Assembly: GCA_938020445.1 (NCBI GenBank)
Contig: CALIIC010000028.1
Span: forward strand, 55,936 to 119,935
DNA from: an uncultured Flavobacteriaceae bacterium
GTDB taxonomy: Bacteria; Bacteroidota; Bacteroidia; Flavobacteriales; Flavobacteriaceae
Length of the DNA: 64,000 bases
Direction of reading: 5' to 3'
This document shows, piece by piece, positions 10,801 to 20,009 of this stretch (its first letter is position 1; each line of letters starts with the position of its first letter). The notes under the pieces are model-generated. The model was not told the DNA's origin. It saw nothing but the letters and a program-made list of their open reading frames with translations, and searched no databases. Position numbers and translations under genes: made by a program.

Positions 10801-13800
10801 TAAATTCTGCACCCGGACTTGAATAGCATTGAATTTTCCCAATAGATACCGGAACTACCGAAACATCTTCTTTCCCATCAAAAACCACCAACGTCTGGAA
10901 ACAAGAGTCTAACAAAGCCGGATGTATAAAGTATTCTTGATCTGAATCCTTAATCGCTTCACAACCTTTGATCGTTGCGATGAGTTCACGTTCATTATAG
11001 ACAATACCATCAATTCCTCTGAAGTAAGGACCGTATTGTAGTTTCGCATTGTCTAATTTTTCATAGATAGCATCTTTGCTCATGGTATCTCCCATTCGCT
11101 CACCAAGGGCTTTAAGATCCATAAACGAAGCGTCGTTAGTGAAGCTACCGGCAATGCATTTACCGGTGGCCCTTTGTGCCCAGGAAGTATCTTCTGCCTC
11201 TACCTTACTCTGAATATCAAAATTGTTCGAGCTGGCATTCAAAGAAATATATAGGTTTTGGACTTCGGTCTCATTGAGTGCCAGCATTTGGTGAAACTTA
11301 ATGTTTTCCAACCCAAAACCGTTTTGCTCACTCAGTTCGTTCTGCTGTAATGCAATTGCTGCAGCGATATAGCCAGCGCCGGGAAATACGATTGTATCCT
11401 GTACAACGTGATCCTTTAGAAATGGGAACAGATGGTTGTTAAGCTCAACCTTGTAAGTTGTTTGAGGAGAATCTATCTGATAATTCAGAAATGTATTGCC
11501 TTCTCTTCCAAACTTGCCTTCAAGTGATCTTTTGGATTCTAACCAGTAATGTTTCTTTTGCCAATCGTAGGCAGGTAAAGTCAGCTGTTGTAGTTTGTCG
11601 ACCCATCGGTCCCATTTTAAATCATATCCTAAGGTAAATAGCGCAGATAGGTTTTCGTAGAAATTCACTTCCTCGGGTTCTTTTCTATTCAACGTTTGTA
11701 GAAAGTTAAATTCTTTACTGTACTGCGAGCATTCGATCATCGAATTCTTGAGTACTGGGTGCGGCCCTATTTCTACAAAGAGCGTATATCCATCTTGTAC
11801 CATGGCTTCGAATGTCTTTGCAAATCGCACCGGCTCTCGAACGTTTCTCCACCAGTAGTTATTGTCAATTTCTTCCCCTGCAATTCGCCCTCCTAGGACG
11901 GTCGAGTATAAGTCTGTGGTAGTTTTTTGTCCTTCGAGCGTTTTCAATGAATCGAGCAGTTCATCTTTGATCAAATTCATGATCGGACTATGATAGGGAA
12001 CCGCTACATCCAATAAGCGACAGAAGACGTTCATTGCTTCGAATTTTTCGGCCAACTCTTCTAAACTGGCTTTTTCTCCAGCTAGGGTAACGGCTTTTTC
12101 ACTATTGATAGCTGCAATAGAGACATCGTCATAAGCGGCAAGTGTCTCTTTCAATTCTTCTTCGCTGAGGCCAACAGCAAGCATACCACCTTTCCCGGCC
12201 GTTGTATGTTGTAGTCGACTTCTATGATAACTAACCGTTAACGCATCTTCTAGGGATAGCGCCCCAGAAATGTATAAGGATGTTACTTCACCCACGCTAT
12301 GCCCTACGACGGCATCTGGTTCTATTCCGTAATGTTCCAGCAATCTGGTCAACCCTACTTGTACCACAAAGTTTGCCGTTTGCGCAATGTTCGTTTCCTT
12401 GACGCGTGACGTTTCTTCCGGTTTTTTCAATTCTTCCAAAATTGACCAACCCGCAATCTTTTTAAAGTAACGATCGCACTCTTTGATCGCATCCAAGAAA
12501 ATGGGTTCTTTTTTCATGAGTTCACTGCCCATTTTCCACCATTGAGGCCCCATTCCAGTATATACGTATGCGATTTTGGGTTTTTCGGTCAAGGCGGTCC
12601 CATAAGAAACTCCTTTCACCAATAATTCTTCTTCGAATGCCTCTAGTTTATCAATCAGGTCATCAGGAGAGTTCGCAAAAATGGCCAAGCGATCGGAATG
12701 GAACGATCGTCTGTGGAGCACGTTGCTCAATACCTCTGTGAAGTTCTCTTTGTTCTCTTGAATATACTTGCGATAGCTTGCCGCCCTCTTTTTGAGCGAG
12801 CCTTTGCTTTTTGCCGTAATTGGGAAAACGATATTGTCCTCTTTCTTTATGACCGGAGTTTCTTTTTTGGCCTCCTGTCCATATTGTTTAAGTAATACAT
12901 GTGCATTGGTACCCCCATAACCAAAAGAGTTTACAGATGCATATGAATCTTTTGTAGTAGGAAGAGTAGCCAAGGAAGTAGGCACTTTCAAGATGCTGTC
13001 TTCATAATTTAGGGCAGGGTTCGGATTGTTAAAGTGTAAATTCGCAGGCACCTTGTTATTATGCAAGCATAGTGCGGCTTTTATGAGTCCGGCTACCCCT
13101 GCTCCCGCCTCTAAATGGCCAATGTTCGATTTTACGGAACCAATGAGTAACTTATCGTCTGCATCGCGATTTTCCGACATTACCTCATTGATGGCATTGA
13201 ACTCTATAGGATCTCCCACCTTGGTTCCTGTACCATGTGCTTCTACGTAATCTATGTCTTTGCTAGTGACTCCATTCTCTGCATATATTTTTTTAATAAG
13301 TGCCACTTGAGAATCCTTATTTGGCACGGTGATACCATTGGTTTGCCCATCTTGATTTACACCTGTACCATTGATAAGAGCATAAATTCTATCACCGTCT
13401 TCAACTGCCTTGTCATATGGTTTTAAAACGACTACGCCGCCGCCTTCTCCGCGAACATATCCACCGGCATCACTATCAAAAGTCTTACACCGTCCGTGCT
13501 TGGAAAGGAACTGTCCCTTGCTCATTACCACAAATGGTTGTGGAGACATCATTACGTTTACCCCTCCTACAAGAGCCATTTCAGATTCACCGTTCCAAAT
13601 ACTTTGGCAGGCGTAATGCGTAGCGACCAATGAGGAAGAACAGGCGGTATCGATCGTTAGGGATGGACCTTTTAGGTCAAAGAAATATGACAATCTATTG
13701 GCCAACATGGTAAGTGTGATTCCCAAAGATGTATGCGAGTTGATCAGATGAAGATTTTCGGTACACCCCCAAGTCAAGTAATTGTCAATGGTAAAGCCGC

Positions 13801-14179
13801 CGACAAAAACACCCGTTTTTGTACCCTTCAAAGTATCCATTTTCATTCCTGTATCTTCCAAGGCTTCGTAGGCCACCTCTAGTAGAATTCTGGTTTGAGG
13901 ATCTAGGGTTTCGGCTTCGACCGGAGAAATTCCGAAAAACAAAGGATCAAATTCCTTTAGGTTATTCTTTAAAAAGCCTCCTTGTTGCACCCTATTTTTA
14001 CCGGGCCTTCCATCGTCGCTATCATAAAACCTTCTTTGATCCCATCGATCACCGGGCACATCAATGATGGCATCTTTTTTATTGACCAATAATTCCCAAA
14101 ACTTTTCTGGAGAAGAGGCTTCTCCTGGATATCTACATCCTATTCCTACTATTGCAATTGGCTGATTCTTTACTTCCAT
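7808..14179 (-). CDS. Fully reducing type I polyketide synthase (KS-AT-DH-ER-KR-ACP)
   Basis: A 2123-residue single-module PKS. KS: residues ~5-430 with Cys about 180 in DTACSSSL, EAHGTGT and KSNIGHL. AT: GHSVGE near 627. DH: His about 925 in KDHVVQD and Asp about 1090 in HPALLDSC. A structural linker precedes the ER (about 1450-1740; VLIHNAYDGIG near 1565). KR: TGGTKGLG near 1765 and the MGQANY Tyr near 1909. ACP: Ser about 2073 in LGVDSILS. With all three reducing domains it can make a saturated chain, either once or iteratively like fungal and mycobacterial reducing PKSs; there is no thioesterase to release it. Two motifs drift from the norm: the DH HxxxGxxxxP has Asp for Gly, and the ER nucleotide loop is DGIG instead of GGVG. 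No methyltransferase domain was recognised. It lies just upstream of the FAAL. Confidence 0.93.
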   Translation of the reverse strand: MEVKNQPIAIVGIGCRYPGEASSPEKFWELLVNKKDAIIDVPGDRWDQRRFYDSDDGRPGKNRVQQGGFLKNNLKEFDPLFFGISPVEAETLDPQTRILLEVAYEALEDTGMKMDTLKGTKTGVFVGGFTIDNYLTWGCTENLHLINSHTSLGITLTMLANRLSYFFDLKGPSLTIDTACSSSLVATHYACQSIWNGESEMALVGGVNVMMSPQPFVVMSKGQFLSKHGRCKTFDSDAGGYVRGEGGGVVVLKPYDKAVEDGDRIYALINGTGVNQDGQTNGITVPNKDSQVALIKKIYAENGVTSKDIDYVEAHGTGTKVGDPIEFNAINEVMSENRDADDKLLIGSVKSNIGHLEAGAGVAGLIKAALCLHNNKVPANLHFNNPNPALNYEDSILKVPTSLATLPTTKDSYASVNSFGYGGTNAHVLLKQYGQEAKKETPVIKKEDNIVFPITAKSKGSLKKRAASYRKYIQENKENFTEVLSNVLHRRSFHSDRLAIFANSPDDLIDKLEAFEEELLVKGVSYGTALTEKPKIAYVYTGMGPQWWKMGSELMKKEPIFLDAIKECDRYFKKIAGWSILEELKKPEETSRVKETNIAQTANFVVQVGLTRLLEHYGIEPDAVVGHSVGEVTSLYISGALSLEDALTVSYHRSRLQHTTAGKGGMLAVGLSEEELKETLAAYDDVSIAAINSEKAVTLAGEKASLEELAEKFEAMNVFCRLLDVAVPYHSPIMNLIKDELLDSLKTLEGQKTTTDLYSTVLGGRIAGEEIDNNYWWRNVREPVRFAKTFEAMVQDGYTLFVEIGPHPVLKNSMIECSQYSKEFNFLQTLNRKEPEEVNFYENLSALFTLGYDLKWDRWVDKLQQLTLPAYDWQKKHYWLESKRSLEGKFGREGNTFLNYQIDSPQTTYKVELNNHLFPFLKDHVVQDTIVFPGAGYIAAAIALQQNELSEQNGFGLENIKFHQMLALNETEVQNLYISLNASSNNFDIQSKVEAEDTSWAQRATGKCIAGSFTNDASFMDLKALGERMGDTMSKDAIYEKLDNAKLQYGPYFRGIDGIVYNERELIATIKGCEAIKDSDQEYFIHPALLDSCFQTLVVFDGKEDVSVVPVSIGKIQCYSSPGAEFSCYTRLKSTSFNSITADITICDSDGKVAMKIEGIKCQEITSNSVISEEFPDNCLYHASWAEETVPMSVDIKDNRDTTYIVVTDNYEASLPLTQQLQGDTIVLQPGTDLRELGESHFEVNLDDVTTIARLVKAEERSKIELIYFSNTAKEEQDAITAEDCLEHINPLFNLIRYFSDASQRKLTLNLITQGGHVVNEEDKIQELETGIILGLGRLMSNEFPNWKIRLIDFEGNRSTCATVEEWRLALSKIDTSTRSFEELAIREGKLYKKVMRKRPKDEEEKLVKTVDFKESPLELIAPEFAELENLHFAETERLEPEEGEIEILIQNAGVYQKDYLKVTRKISTEAFEGTYSEDKIGIDCAGIVTKVGENVTKFAVGDSVIALSKGAFRSYTTVSENLAALCPTGLDNNESHLITPYLTALYCLRDKANLRKGEKVLIHNAYDGIGLAAVNYAKLVGAEIFATASTEEQKAYLKTLGVSYVFNSEGLDFSNEISDITEEKGVDVILGAVTNETLNQSLSVLAPYGVYLEIGKRNAIADKPMSMKIFSKNLSFISIDIDQLSKERPQVISNLLADVRTYLEDARLAPLPTQAFSPTNIGEAFERIEQGTYIGNAVIDFKDQSIEIEHRNKALFKADRTYLITGGTKGLGLEIGGWMIDKGAQNLVLLSRSGDKNPEVRSKIDALRKKGANILVFGVDVADLEGMSKVYAEMEKLLPPLAGVFHCAMVLDDGFLLDMNDDRFKKVLKPKVDGAMNLHNLSSKYALDCFVMFSSLSSLIGHMGQANYVVANTILDSFAFVRKSQGLPATTINLGILGQSGVIARDENLKKMVMESGIRSFTNEEVLIALEAIVRKRPTQIGFFDVDWKVLEKSFKTSKTSLFEELIQENVGVGSQLTEEQIANLNALKTLDPTPQQELLIALLTDELSQILKMPKDRIPADKGINFLGVDSILSVQLIRGINNKLAVELSPMEFTSGPNLRQLSKIIIEKIVNTSMNEAVL

Positions 14180-14243
14180 GGTACTTATTTTTAATATCTG
14201 GTTCTAGTCTTATTTTTTTATTATTTTGTATTTAGGAAAGCTG

Positions 14244-14262
14244 GTTTCACAATAATTGAAAC
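14244..14262. repeat. Small inverted repeat before the reducing PKS gene
   Basis: GTTTCA and TGAAAC are separated by 7 nt in the 178-nt gap between the SDR gene and the PKS gene. It may form a hairpin in the operon transcript. No U-rich tail marks it as a terminator in the direction of transcription. Confidence 0.4.
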
Positions 14263-14357
14263 AAGGGTTCCCCCCTTCTTACGCAAAACGCATTAGACAT
14301 GTGATGGGTTTTACGCGAAGGCACTGAGGTAATGCTATATGATTTTGAGTAGGTATC

Positions 14358-15299
14358 TTATACCTCGCTGAACTCGGTTAGCGGCACCACGGCCGGGTTA
14401 AACTCCATTTCCAAATCCCGTTTCGCCGCATCATTTTTATAGATGACCCTGGCTGTTCCGGAAGGTTGCTCGTTGTTTAACATTGTAGAAATATCGGAGA
14501 CTTTCCAGCTTTCACTGGTTAGCAGGTAGTTTTTGCCGTGTAAGCCCTCCTTTATGGAGGCTTGAAAAATACCCTTGGCAACATCCTTCACATCGACCAA
14601 GGCAAATTCAACATCATTGTCGAACAACATTTGCATATATGGATCTGGGGCGATGTTATTTTTAAATAAAATCTGAAATATGAAAGAGGTAGAGCTCTCT
14701 TGCTGGTAAATCGATTTTCCGATAACGAACGAAGGGGAAACACTGGTAATCTCGAAATTCCGTTCAGGATGTTCGTTTATAAATTTTTCAACCGTTTGAT
14801 TGGCGATAAATTTGGCCTTTGCGTATGGGTGACTTTCTTCATTCATAAAAGGCGGGTTGCTTTCATCAAAAGGGTCATCAGGAGTATTCTCCCCAGGGGG
14901 CATAGGAAAATTGGTATTCAGCGCAGCGGTCGATGCTACGAAAACAACTTTTTTTATCGTTGGGGTTCCGTTGATGATATTGAGCAAATTTTCGGTTCCT
15001 TTAATAGTTGGTTCAAACAGTTCATTTTCAGCATCCTCCACATCCAATTTAAAAGGCGTGCCACAATGTACTATGCTATCACAACCCAAAACAAAACTTC
15101 TTAGTTCTTGCTCGTTCTGTACCTTCAGTGCAACTATTTCCAAGTTTTCTGCATTGGGCAGCTCCTTTAAATGACTGTAATCCTCTGGTTTGGAGATATC
15201 GACCGTTGATGCTTTCACATGGTACCCCTCCTCTAAAAACTTTTTTGTCGTGTGGCTTCCTATAAAGCCTGAACCACCTATAATTCCAACTGTTTTCAT
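14358..15299 (-). CDS. Extended SDR, NAD(P)-dependent epimerase/reductase
   Basis: A 313-residue Rossmann protein whose N-terminus GGSGFIGSH is the dinucleotide-binding glycine motif of extended short-chain dehydrogenases. The catalytic YxxxK pair is in YAKAKF at about 160, preceded by the STAAL segment that carries the usual Ser/Thr. The overall shape (VFVASTAALN..., SPSFVIGK) resembles dihydroflavonol/cinnamoyl-type reductases more than sugar-nucleotide epimerases. It lies between the export permease and the reducing PKS. It could reduce a carbonyl of the intermediate, for example a released aldehyde or beta-keto group; this is inference. No signal peptide, so cytoplasmic. Confidence 0.8.
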   Translation of the reverse strand: MKTVGIIGGSGFIGSHTTKKFLEEGYHVKASTVDISKPEDYSHLKELPNAENLEIVALKVQNEQELRSFVLGCDSIVHCGTPFKLDVEDAENELFEPTIKGTENLLNIINGTPTIKKVVFVASTAALNTNFPMPPGENTPDDPFDESNPPFMNEESHPYAKAKFIANQTVEKFINEHPERNFEITSVSPSFVIGKSIYQQESSTSFIFQILFKNNIAPDPYMQMLFDNDVEFALVDVKDVAKGIFQASIKEGLHGKNYLLTSESWKVSDISTMLNNEQPSGTARVIYKNDAAKRDLEMEFNPAVVPLTEFSEV

Positions 15300-15439
15300 T
15301 TTTATTTTTTTAGTTATTTATCTGCTATCAGCAGCGGTTTAAACCTTCCAATCCACTGCTCTGAAGCGCAGTTGCATTTTCAGGAAACAATTTCTTATTT
15401 TGGAAACTAGCATAGCCTAACATGCATCGCAATAGTCCC

Positions 15440-17830
15440 CTACTCCCTTGTAAGTGAATCGATCGGGTTTTCTTGGGACGCAGTCCAAATTTTGCCGCTT
15501 ATCGTTGAAAAGACCACTAACAAAGTGACTACTATAACAAGTAATACATCTGTTAGTCTGATCCCTGCGCTATAGGCAAAGACATCTAAAAACTGGCTAT
15601 TTAGCAGGTAGGTAACTGTTAGACTAATAGCCATCGTGATTCCGCATAACATTAAATATTCTTTGCTTAGTAATTGGAACAAGCTTTTTACGCTCGAACC
15701 CAAGACTTTGCGTACGGCAATCATTTTTCGCTGTGCGCTGAGCGCAAAAGATACCAAGCCATACAAGCCGATAACTACCAATGCGACCGCAATAATGGAA
15801 AATACGGAGAACAAGCGCATGACATTTTCAAGGACGCTCATAAACCCATTGTCAAAGCCTACATCTAGAAATTTAAACTCGACCGGTGTTTCCCTAAAGT
15901 TATCATTGAAAAGCTGGTTGATCATCTGTTGGGTGCCTGCCCTGTCGTTCGGAAGTACTTTAATGCCAACAATACTACTAGCGCGGCGCTCATTATTCAG
16001 ACGTAGCATCATAGGGGGGATCTTAACAAACAACGAATATTGATTAAAATCTTTTACAACGCCGATAACCTTTAATTGGCCATGATTCAAAGTTTTTCCG
16101 ATAGGATCCTTCCATCCAAGCAAAGCGGCGGCAGTTTCATTAATAACACAGGCACTTTGTCCATCGGTCGTGAATTCTTTTGAGAACCATCTTCCTTTTA
16201 AAACATCCATTTCATATGTGTTGGGAAAATCATAGTCTACCGCATAGGACGTAAGGTTCACATTAGTATCACCTTCGCCACCTTCCCATGACACGCTAAT
16301 TTCTTCTCCTGGGTTCGAAAAAGGCGCCCCTTCGGATATCGAATAGTCAACTACATTTGGAGATTGCAGCAATCTCGTTTTCAACACTTCCAAGCGATCT
16401 TCATCTATTGAAGTAGGGGTCTCTACCATGGCCAGCAGTACATTTTCCTTTCCGAAGCCCACATCCTTATCTTTCAAAAAATTTATTTGATTGATGATCA
16501 AAATCGAATTAAAAATTAGGGGAATGGCCAACAACAGTTGAACGACCACCAATGCCTTTCTCATAAACCTTTTTCGTTTAAAAGAAGCATCTCCTTGAAG
16601 GAAAGAGCTTATTTTCAAGGATGAGAGATACACTACGGGATACAAACCCGCCAAAAAACCGACAACTAGTATCATGAAAAGCATCTTTGAAAGGAACCAC
16701 CAATTTTGGCCAAAAGACATAGACAGGTCGCGGTCTACAACATTATTGAATACCGGAAGGAATACAAATACCAACAGCATTGAGGAAACAACGATGCAGC
16801 AAATCATGATAAGCGATTCTAGTATAAACTGGTAACGTAACTGATTTTTTGTAATTCCCAGTACTTTTTTCATTCCTATCTCCAATTCCCGACTCATGAG
16901 TTGGGATGTATTCATGCTTATGTAGTTCAAGGCGGTAATAAAAGCCGTAAAAAAAGCAATTGCCATAAAGAGGTAAATGACCACAATGTTATTTCGCAAG
17001 CCTGCCATCACATCGCTCCGAACATCTGTTGTTTTTAGGTATATATCGGTGATGGGGCGAAGGCTCAGCCATTCCTGAATTCCTTCCTTATTTTCGGTAT
17101 GGCTTGCCAAAAGTGTCTTTACTTTTTCTGACAGCTTGCCAATCTTCGTGTTTTCGTTTACAAGAATATAGGTGCATGAGTTGCTATTATCCCAACCCTT
17201 ATCCGGACGCCCTCCATACAGCCCCTCATACGAATTGTAAGAGATAAGGTAATCTACGTTCATGTGGGAATCTTTTGGGTAATCGGGAAAAATCCCAGTT
17301 ACGGTCAAATCTGCCTTCTTATCGATCCGCAAAGTTTCTCCGATTACATTATCGGTCCCGAACAACTTATGCGCCAGGGATTCTGACAGTGCGATACTCA
17401 TTGGTTGCCCTAGTGCGTTTTTTTGATCGCCCTTGCTCAAATTAAAACGAAACATGTCTAGAAAAGCATTGTCCGCTATCAACCCCTCTTCCAAAGGAAA
17501 AAGTTCATCGCCGATCGAAAAATAGTTCCGGGCGGTTCGTACGCTTGCCGCTTCGGTGACTTCCGGCAATGAAGATTTCACCGCTGCGGCCAACTCATAA
17601 GGTGTGGCGTCAAAAATGCGACTCTGTTTGTTGTCATCAACAGTTCTTTCGATTCTATAGAGCCTATCGCTGTTTTCATTAAACGAATCGTAGTTGTTCT
17701 CGTAAGTCACATAAAGCGCCATTAGAATTACCGCCGCCAGCCCCACAGAAGAACCTAAGAGATTGATAAAAAAAGACTTTTTATCTTTTTTCAATTTCCT
17801 GATCGCAAGTAAAAAATTGAGTTTTAACAT
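15440..17830 (-). CDS. MacB/FtsX-type ABC transporter permease
   Basis: A 796-residue membrane protein with the typical Bacteroidota FtsX-like layout. A first transmembrane helix follows a basic start (FFINLLGSSVGLAAVILM), then a MacB-like periplasmic core, a middle membrane block (about 275-420), a second periplasmic domain, and three helices at the C-terminus (FSIIAVALVVIGLYGLVSFALS). The ELEIGMKKVLGI and MIAVRKVLGSS segments are the cytoplasmic coupling helices that contact an ATPase. There is no nucleotide-binding domain, so it needs a partner; the LolD-like ATPase encoded about 6 kb upstream in the same operon is the obvious candidate, with the MacA-like and TolC-like proteins completing a tripartite pump. 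Separation from its ATPase by biosynthetic genes is unusual. Confidence 0.88.
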   Translation of the reverse strand: MLKLNFLLAIRKLKKDKKSFFINLLGSSVGLAAVILMALYVTYENNYDSFNENSDRLYRIERTVDDNKQSRIFDATPYELAAAVKSSLPEVTEAASVRTARNYFSIGDELFPLEEGLIADNAFLDMFRFNLSKGDQKNALGQPMSIALSESLAHKLFGTDNVIGETLRIDKKADLTVTGIFPDYPKDSHMNVDYLISYNSYEGLYGGRPDKGWDNSNSCTYILVNENTKIGKLSEKVKTLLASHTENKEGIQEWLSLRPITDIYLKTTDVRSDVMAGLRNNIVVIYLFMAIAFFTAFITALNYISMNTSQLMSRELEIGMKKVLGITKNQLRYQFILESLIMICCIVVSSMLLVFVFLPVFNNVVDRDLSMSFGQNWWFLSKMLFMILVVGFLAGLYPVVYLSSLKISSFLQGDASFKRKRFMRKALVVVQLLLAIPLIFNSILIINQINFLKDKDVGFGKENVLLAMVETPTSIDEDRLEVLKTRLLQSPNVVDYSISEGAPFSNPGEEISVSWEGGEGDTNVNLTSYAVDYDFPNTYEMDVLKGRWFSKEFTTDGQSACVINETAAALLGWKDPIGKTLNHGQLKVIGVVKDFNQYSLFVKIPPMMLRLNNERRASSIVGIKVLPNDRAGTQQMINQLFNDNFRETPVEFKFLDVGFDNGFMSVLENVMRLFSVFSIIAVALVVIGLYGLVSFALSAQRKMIAVRKVLGSSVKSLFQLLSKEYLMLCGITMAISLTVTYLLNSQFLDVFAYSAGIRLTDVLLVIVVTLLVVFSTISGKIWTASQENPIDSLTRE

Positions 17831-17971
17831 TTTAATAGATTTTTAGTAAATGATATTTCATGTATGCGGACTAGCACTTCAAGGTACCCGACATTCCCTC
17901 ATTTGGCGCCGTTGCCCGATTTAGGGATAATAGGTCGAGGATCTTTTTTAGTGCTATGGCCGATGCTCAGT

Positions 17972-19924
17972 TCACATGGCAATAGGATGATTTATTTCTA
18001 AGTCCCTTTTTTCCAAAAGACCGATCTCACCCATGTCCATTTTGTAGATTTTATCCGCCAAATCGAAGTACTTGTCGTCATGGGAAATAATAATCAAAAT
18101 TTTCCCTTCTTCCTTGATTTTCATCAACAGGTGGTTGTAGAAGAAGCTCCTGAATTCTGGATCTAAATCAGCTGCCACTTCATCGAAAAAGTATACGGGT
18201 CTGTCTTCCAAGTACGATTTTATAATTGCCAACCGTTTGCGTTGCCCTTGAGATAGATCAATTGTACTGAAAGCCCCATCTTCTATTTTCACCTTCTCTG
18301 ACAATCCTAGAATTTCCAACCATTCATAGACTTGTTCAAGGCGGTAATTTTTCAGATCGTATATTTTCTTGAACAGGTAAAAGTCGCTGTATATAATAGA
18401 GAAGTATTCTCCCAATTCTTTTGAATCCACTCCTTTTCCATTCACATAAATTTGACCGGCGGTCGGTTGATAAAGGCCTACTAGCATCTTAAGAAAAGTG
18501 GTTTTACCACTTCCGTTACCGCCAACTATAAAAATCAGTTCACCCGAGTCGGCTCTGAAATTAATAGGGCCTATGCCATAGGTAATATCACCATCGTTGC
18601 TATTGTAGTCGAAACGACAATTTTCGACTACGATACTCTCGACCGCCTCCATGGTTGTTTCTTGTGCAATGCTCAGTACTTCGGTAGTTTCTTCAGACTC
18701 ATCAGCTTCCCCAAGGAAATCTTTGATCCTTCTTCTAGAAACCTGCATACTCGCTATCTGGGGTATACCCGTGATAAGGGCATTGAAAGGACCCCATAAA
18801 AATAACACCGCAATCACATAGCTGGTAATAACACTTTTCTCAAAATTGAAAATTAATGGAAATAGTAAACAAGAGACCCCGACCGCAATTGTAAAAGAAA
18901 GCTCAGAAAAAATTGTCGCGTTTATTCCCACATTGATGTTCTCTTGAAGCGCCTTGTACGACTGCTCGCTCGACTTCATGGTATCTTCTTCGTATTTCTC
19001 TCTTTTGATACCATGTAATACCAACTCTTTGAAACCGTAGATAAGTCCTGAAATCATCGAAGTATAGTCTTGTCTTCGTTCCCTTGCCAAATGCCCTGTA
19101 CGCTTTAGTCTACCTACCATAGAACCAAGGATACCCAAGATTATAGCAGTAACCGCCAGTAACATTAGAGAACTCGTAAGGTTGATGGTGTACATGTAAA
19201 CAGTAACCAAAAAGGCAGTAATGGCGTTGGTATAAAGTTGTATTACATTTTGGGAAAAAACGAAAATAGCCTGCACGTCGTCGTTTAGCAATGTATAGAT
19301 TTTACCATCTTCTACTTTCTCATATTCCCTGAAGGAAAACTTGAGTGTTTTTCGAACGATTTGCATATTTAGTTTATGCGATATTAAAACCCCCAAATTG
19401 GCTGTTTCCCTTTTGCTTTGTCTTATGGTGACAATATAAATAAAGGTGGTAGCCGCGAAAAAGAGTAAGAGGTATCTCGCATCTTCAATACTGCCCGATA
19501 TAAAGGTGTTTATGATCATTACGTTGATTGCATTTGCCACACCTGGTATGGGGGTGATCATAAGCAAGAACGGCGCAATATTATAATAGACATTTTCATG
19601 GGGAACAAAAATTGTAGCTCTCGCCAAGGCATAGGCGCCTGTAATAACCGCCGCCAATAAGACCATTGCATTCTGTTGTTCTAAATACTGACTCGCATTC
19701 GTCCAAAATTCACTATCTAAAAAAGCAATAGGAAGATAATAAAGACAGGCAAGTACCGGTGCAAGTGCCAAAAATCCTAGAAAAAAGCTTATCGTCTTTT
19801 TCTTTGTTACTTCTAGCGTTCTCTTTTTTCGAACTGTTTGTACGGCCACTATTCCGAGATATATCGCGGTAATTAAAGCCACTATAGCGCTTGCTATATA
19901 ACTGATGTTCACTACATTTTCCAT
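17972..19924 (-). CDS. One-piece ABC exporter of the cyclic-peptide/siderophore type
   Basis: A 650-residue fusion of an N-terminal membrane domain (about six to eight hydrophobic segments within residues 1-390) and a C-terminal ATPase. The ATPase shows Walker A GGNGSGKTT, the signature LSQGQRKRLAI, and Walker B VYFFDEVAADLDP followed by an H-loop in IIISHDDKYF. The SQGQRKR form of the signature and the FFDEVAADLDP box are typical of PvdE/SyrD-like exporters that move nonribosomal peptides or their precursors across the inner membrane. At 650 residues it is about 100 longer than PvdE, the extra part being hydrophobic N-terminal sequence. Its place next to the oxygenase and diaminopropionate genes supports export of the cluster product. 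A substrate cannot be read from sequence. Confidence 0.87.
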   Translation of the reverse strand: MENVVNISYIASAIVALITAIYLGIVAVQTVRKKRTLEVTKKKTISFFLGFLALAPVLACLYYLPIAFLDSEFWTNASQYLEQQNAMVLLAAVITGAYALARATIFVPHENVYYNIAPFLLMITPIPGVANAINVMIINTFISGSIEDARYLLLFFAATTFIYIVTIRQSKRETANLGVLISHKLNMQIVRKTLKFSFREYEKVEDGKIYTLLNDDVQAIFVFSQNVIQLYTNAITAFLVTVYMYTINLTSSLMLLAVTAIILGILGSMVGRLKRTGHLARERRQDYTSMISGLIYGFKELVLHGIKREKYEEDTMKSSEQSYKALQENINVGINATIFSELSFTIAVGVSCLLFPLIFNFEKSVITSYVIAVLFLWGPFNALITGIPQIASMQVSRRRIKDFLGEADESEETTEVLSIAQETTMEAVESIVVENCRFDYNSNDGDITYGIGPINFRADSGELIFIVGGNGSGKTTFLKMLVGLYQPTAGQIYVNGKGVDSKELGEYFSIIYSDFYLFKKIYDLKNYRLEQVYEWLEILGLSEKVKIEDGAFSTIDLSQGQRKRLAIIKSYLEDRPVYFFDEVAADLDPEFRSFFYNHLLMKIKEEGKILIIISHDDKYFDLADKIYKMDMGEIGLLEKRDLEINHPIAM

Positions 19925-20009
19925 GTTATTTAGTTTTACTTGATTTTACTTATTTATTACTTTTATATGCTTGATAGCCACCTGTCTCTTTTAGATGCGG
20001 CCGAACTGT

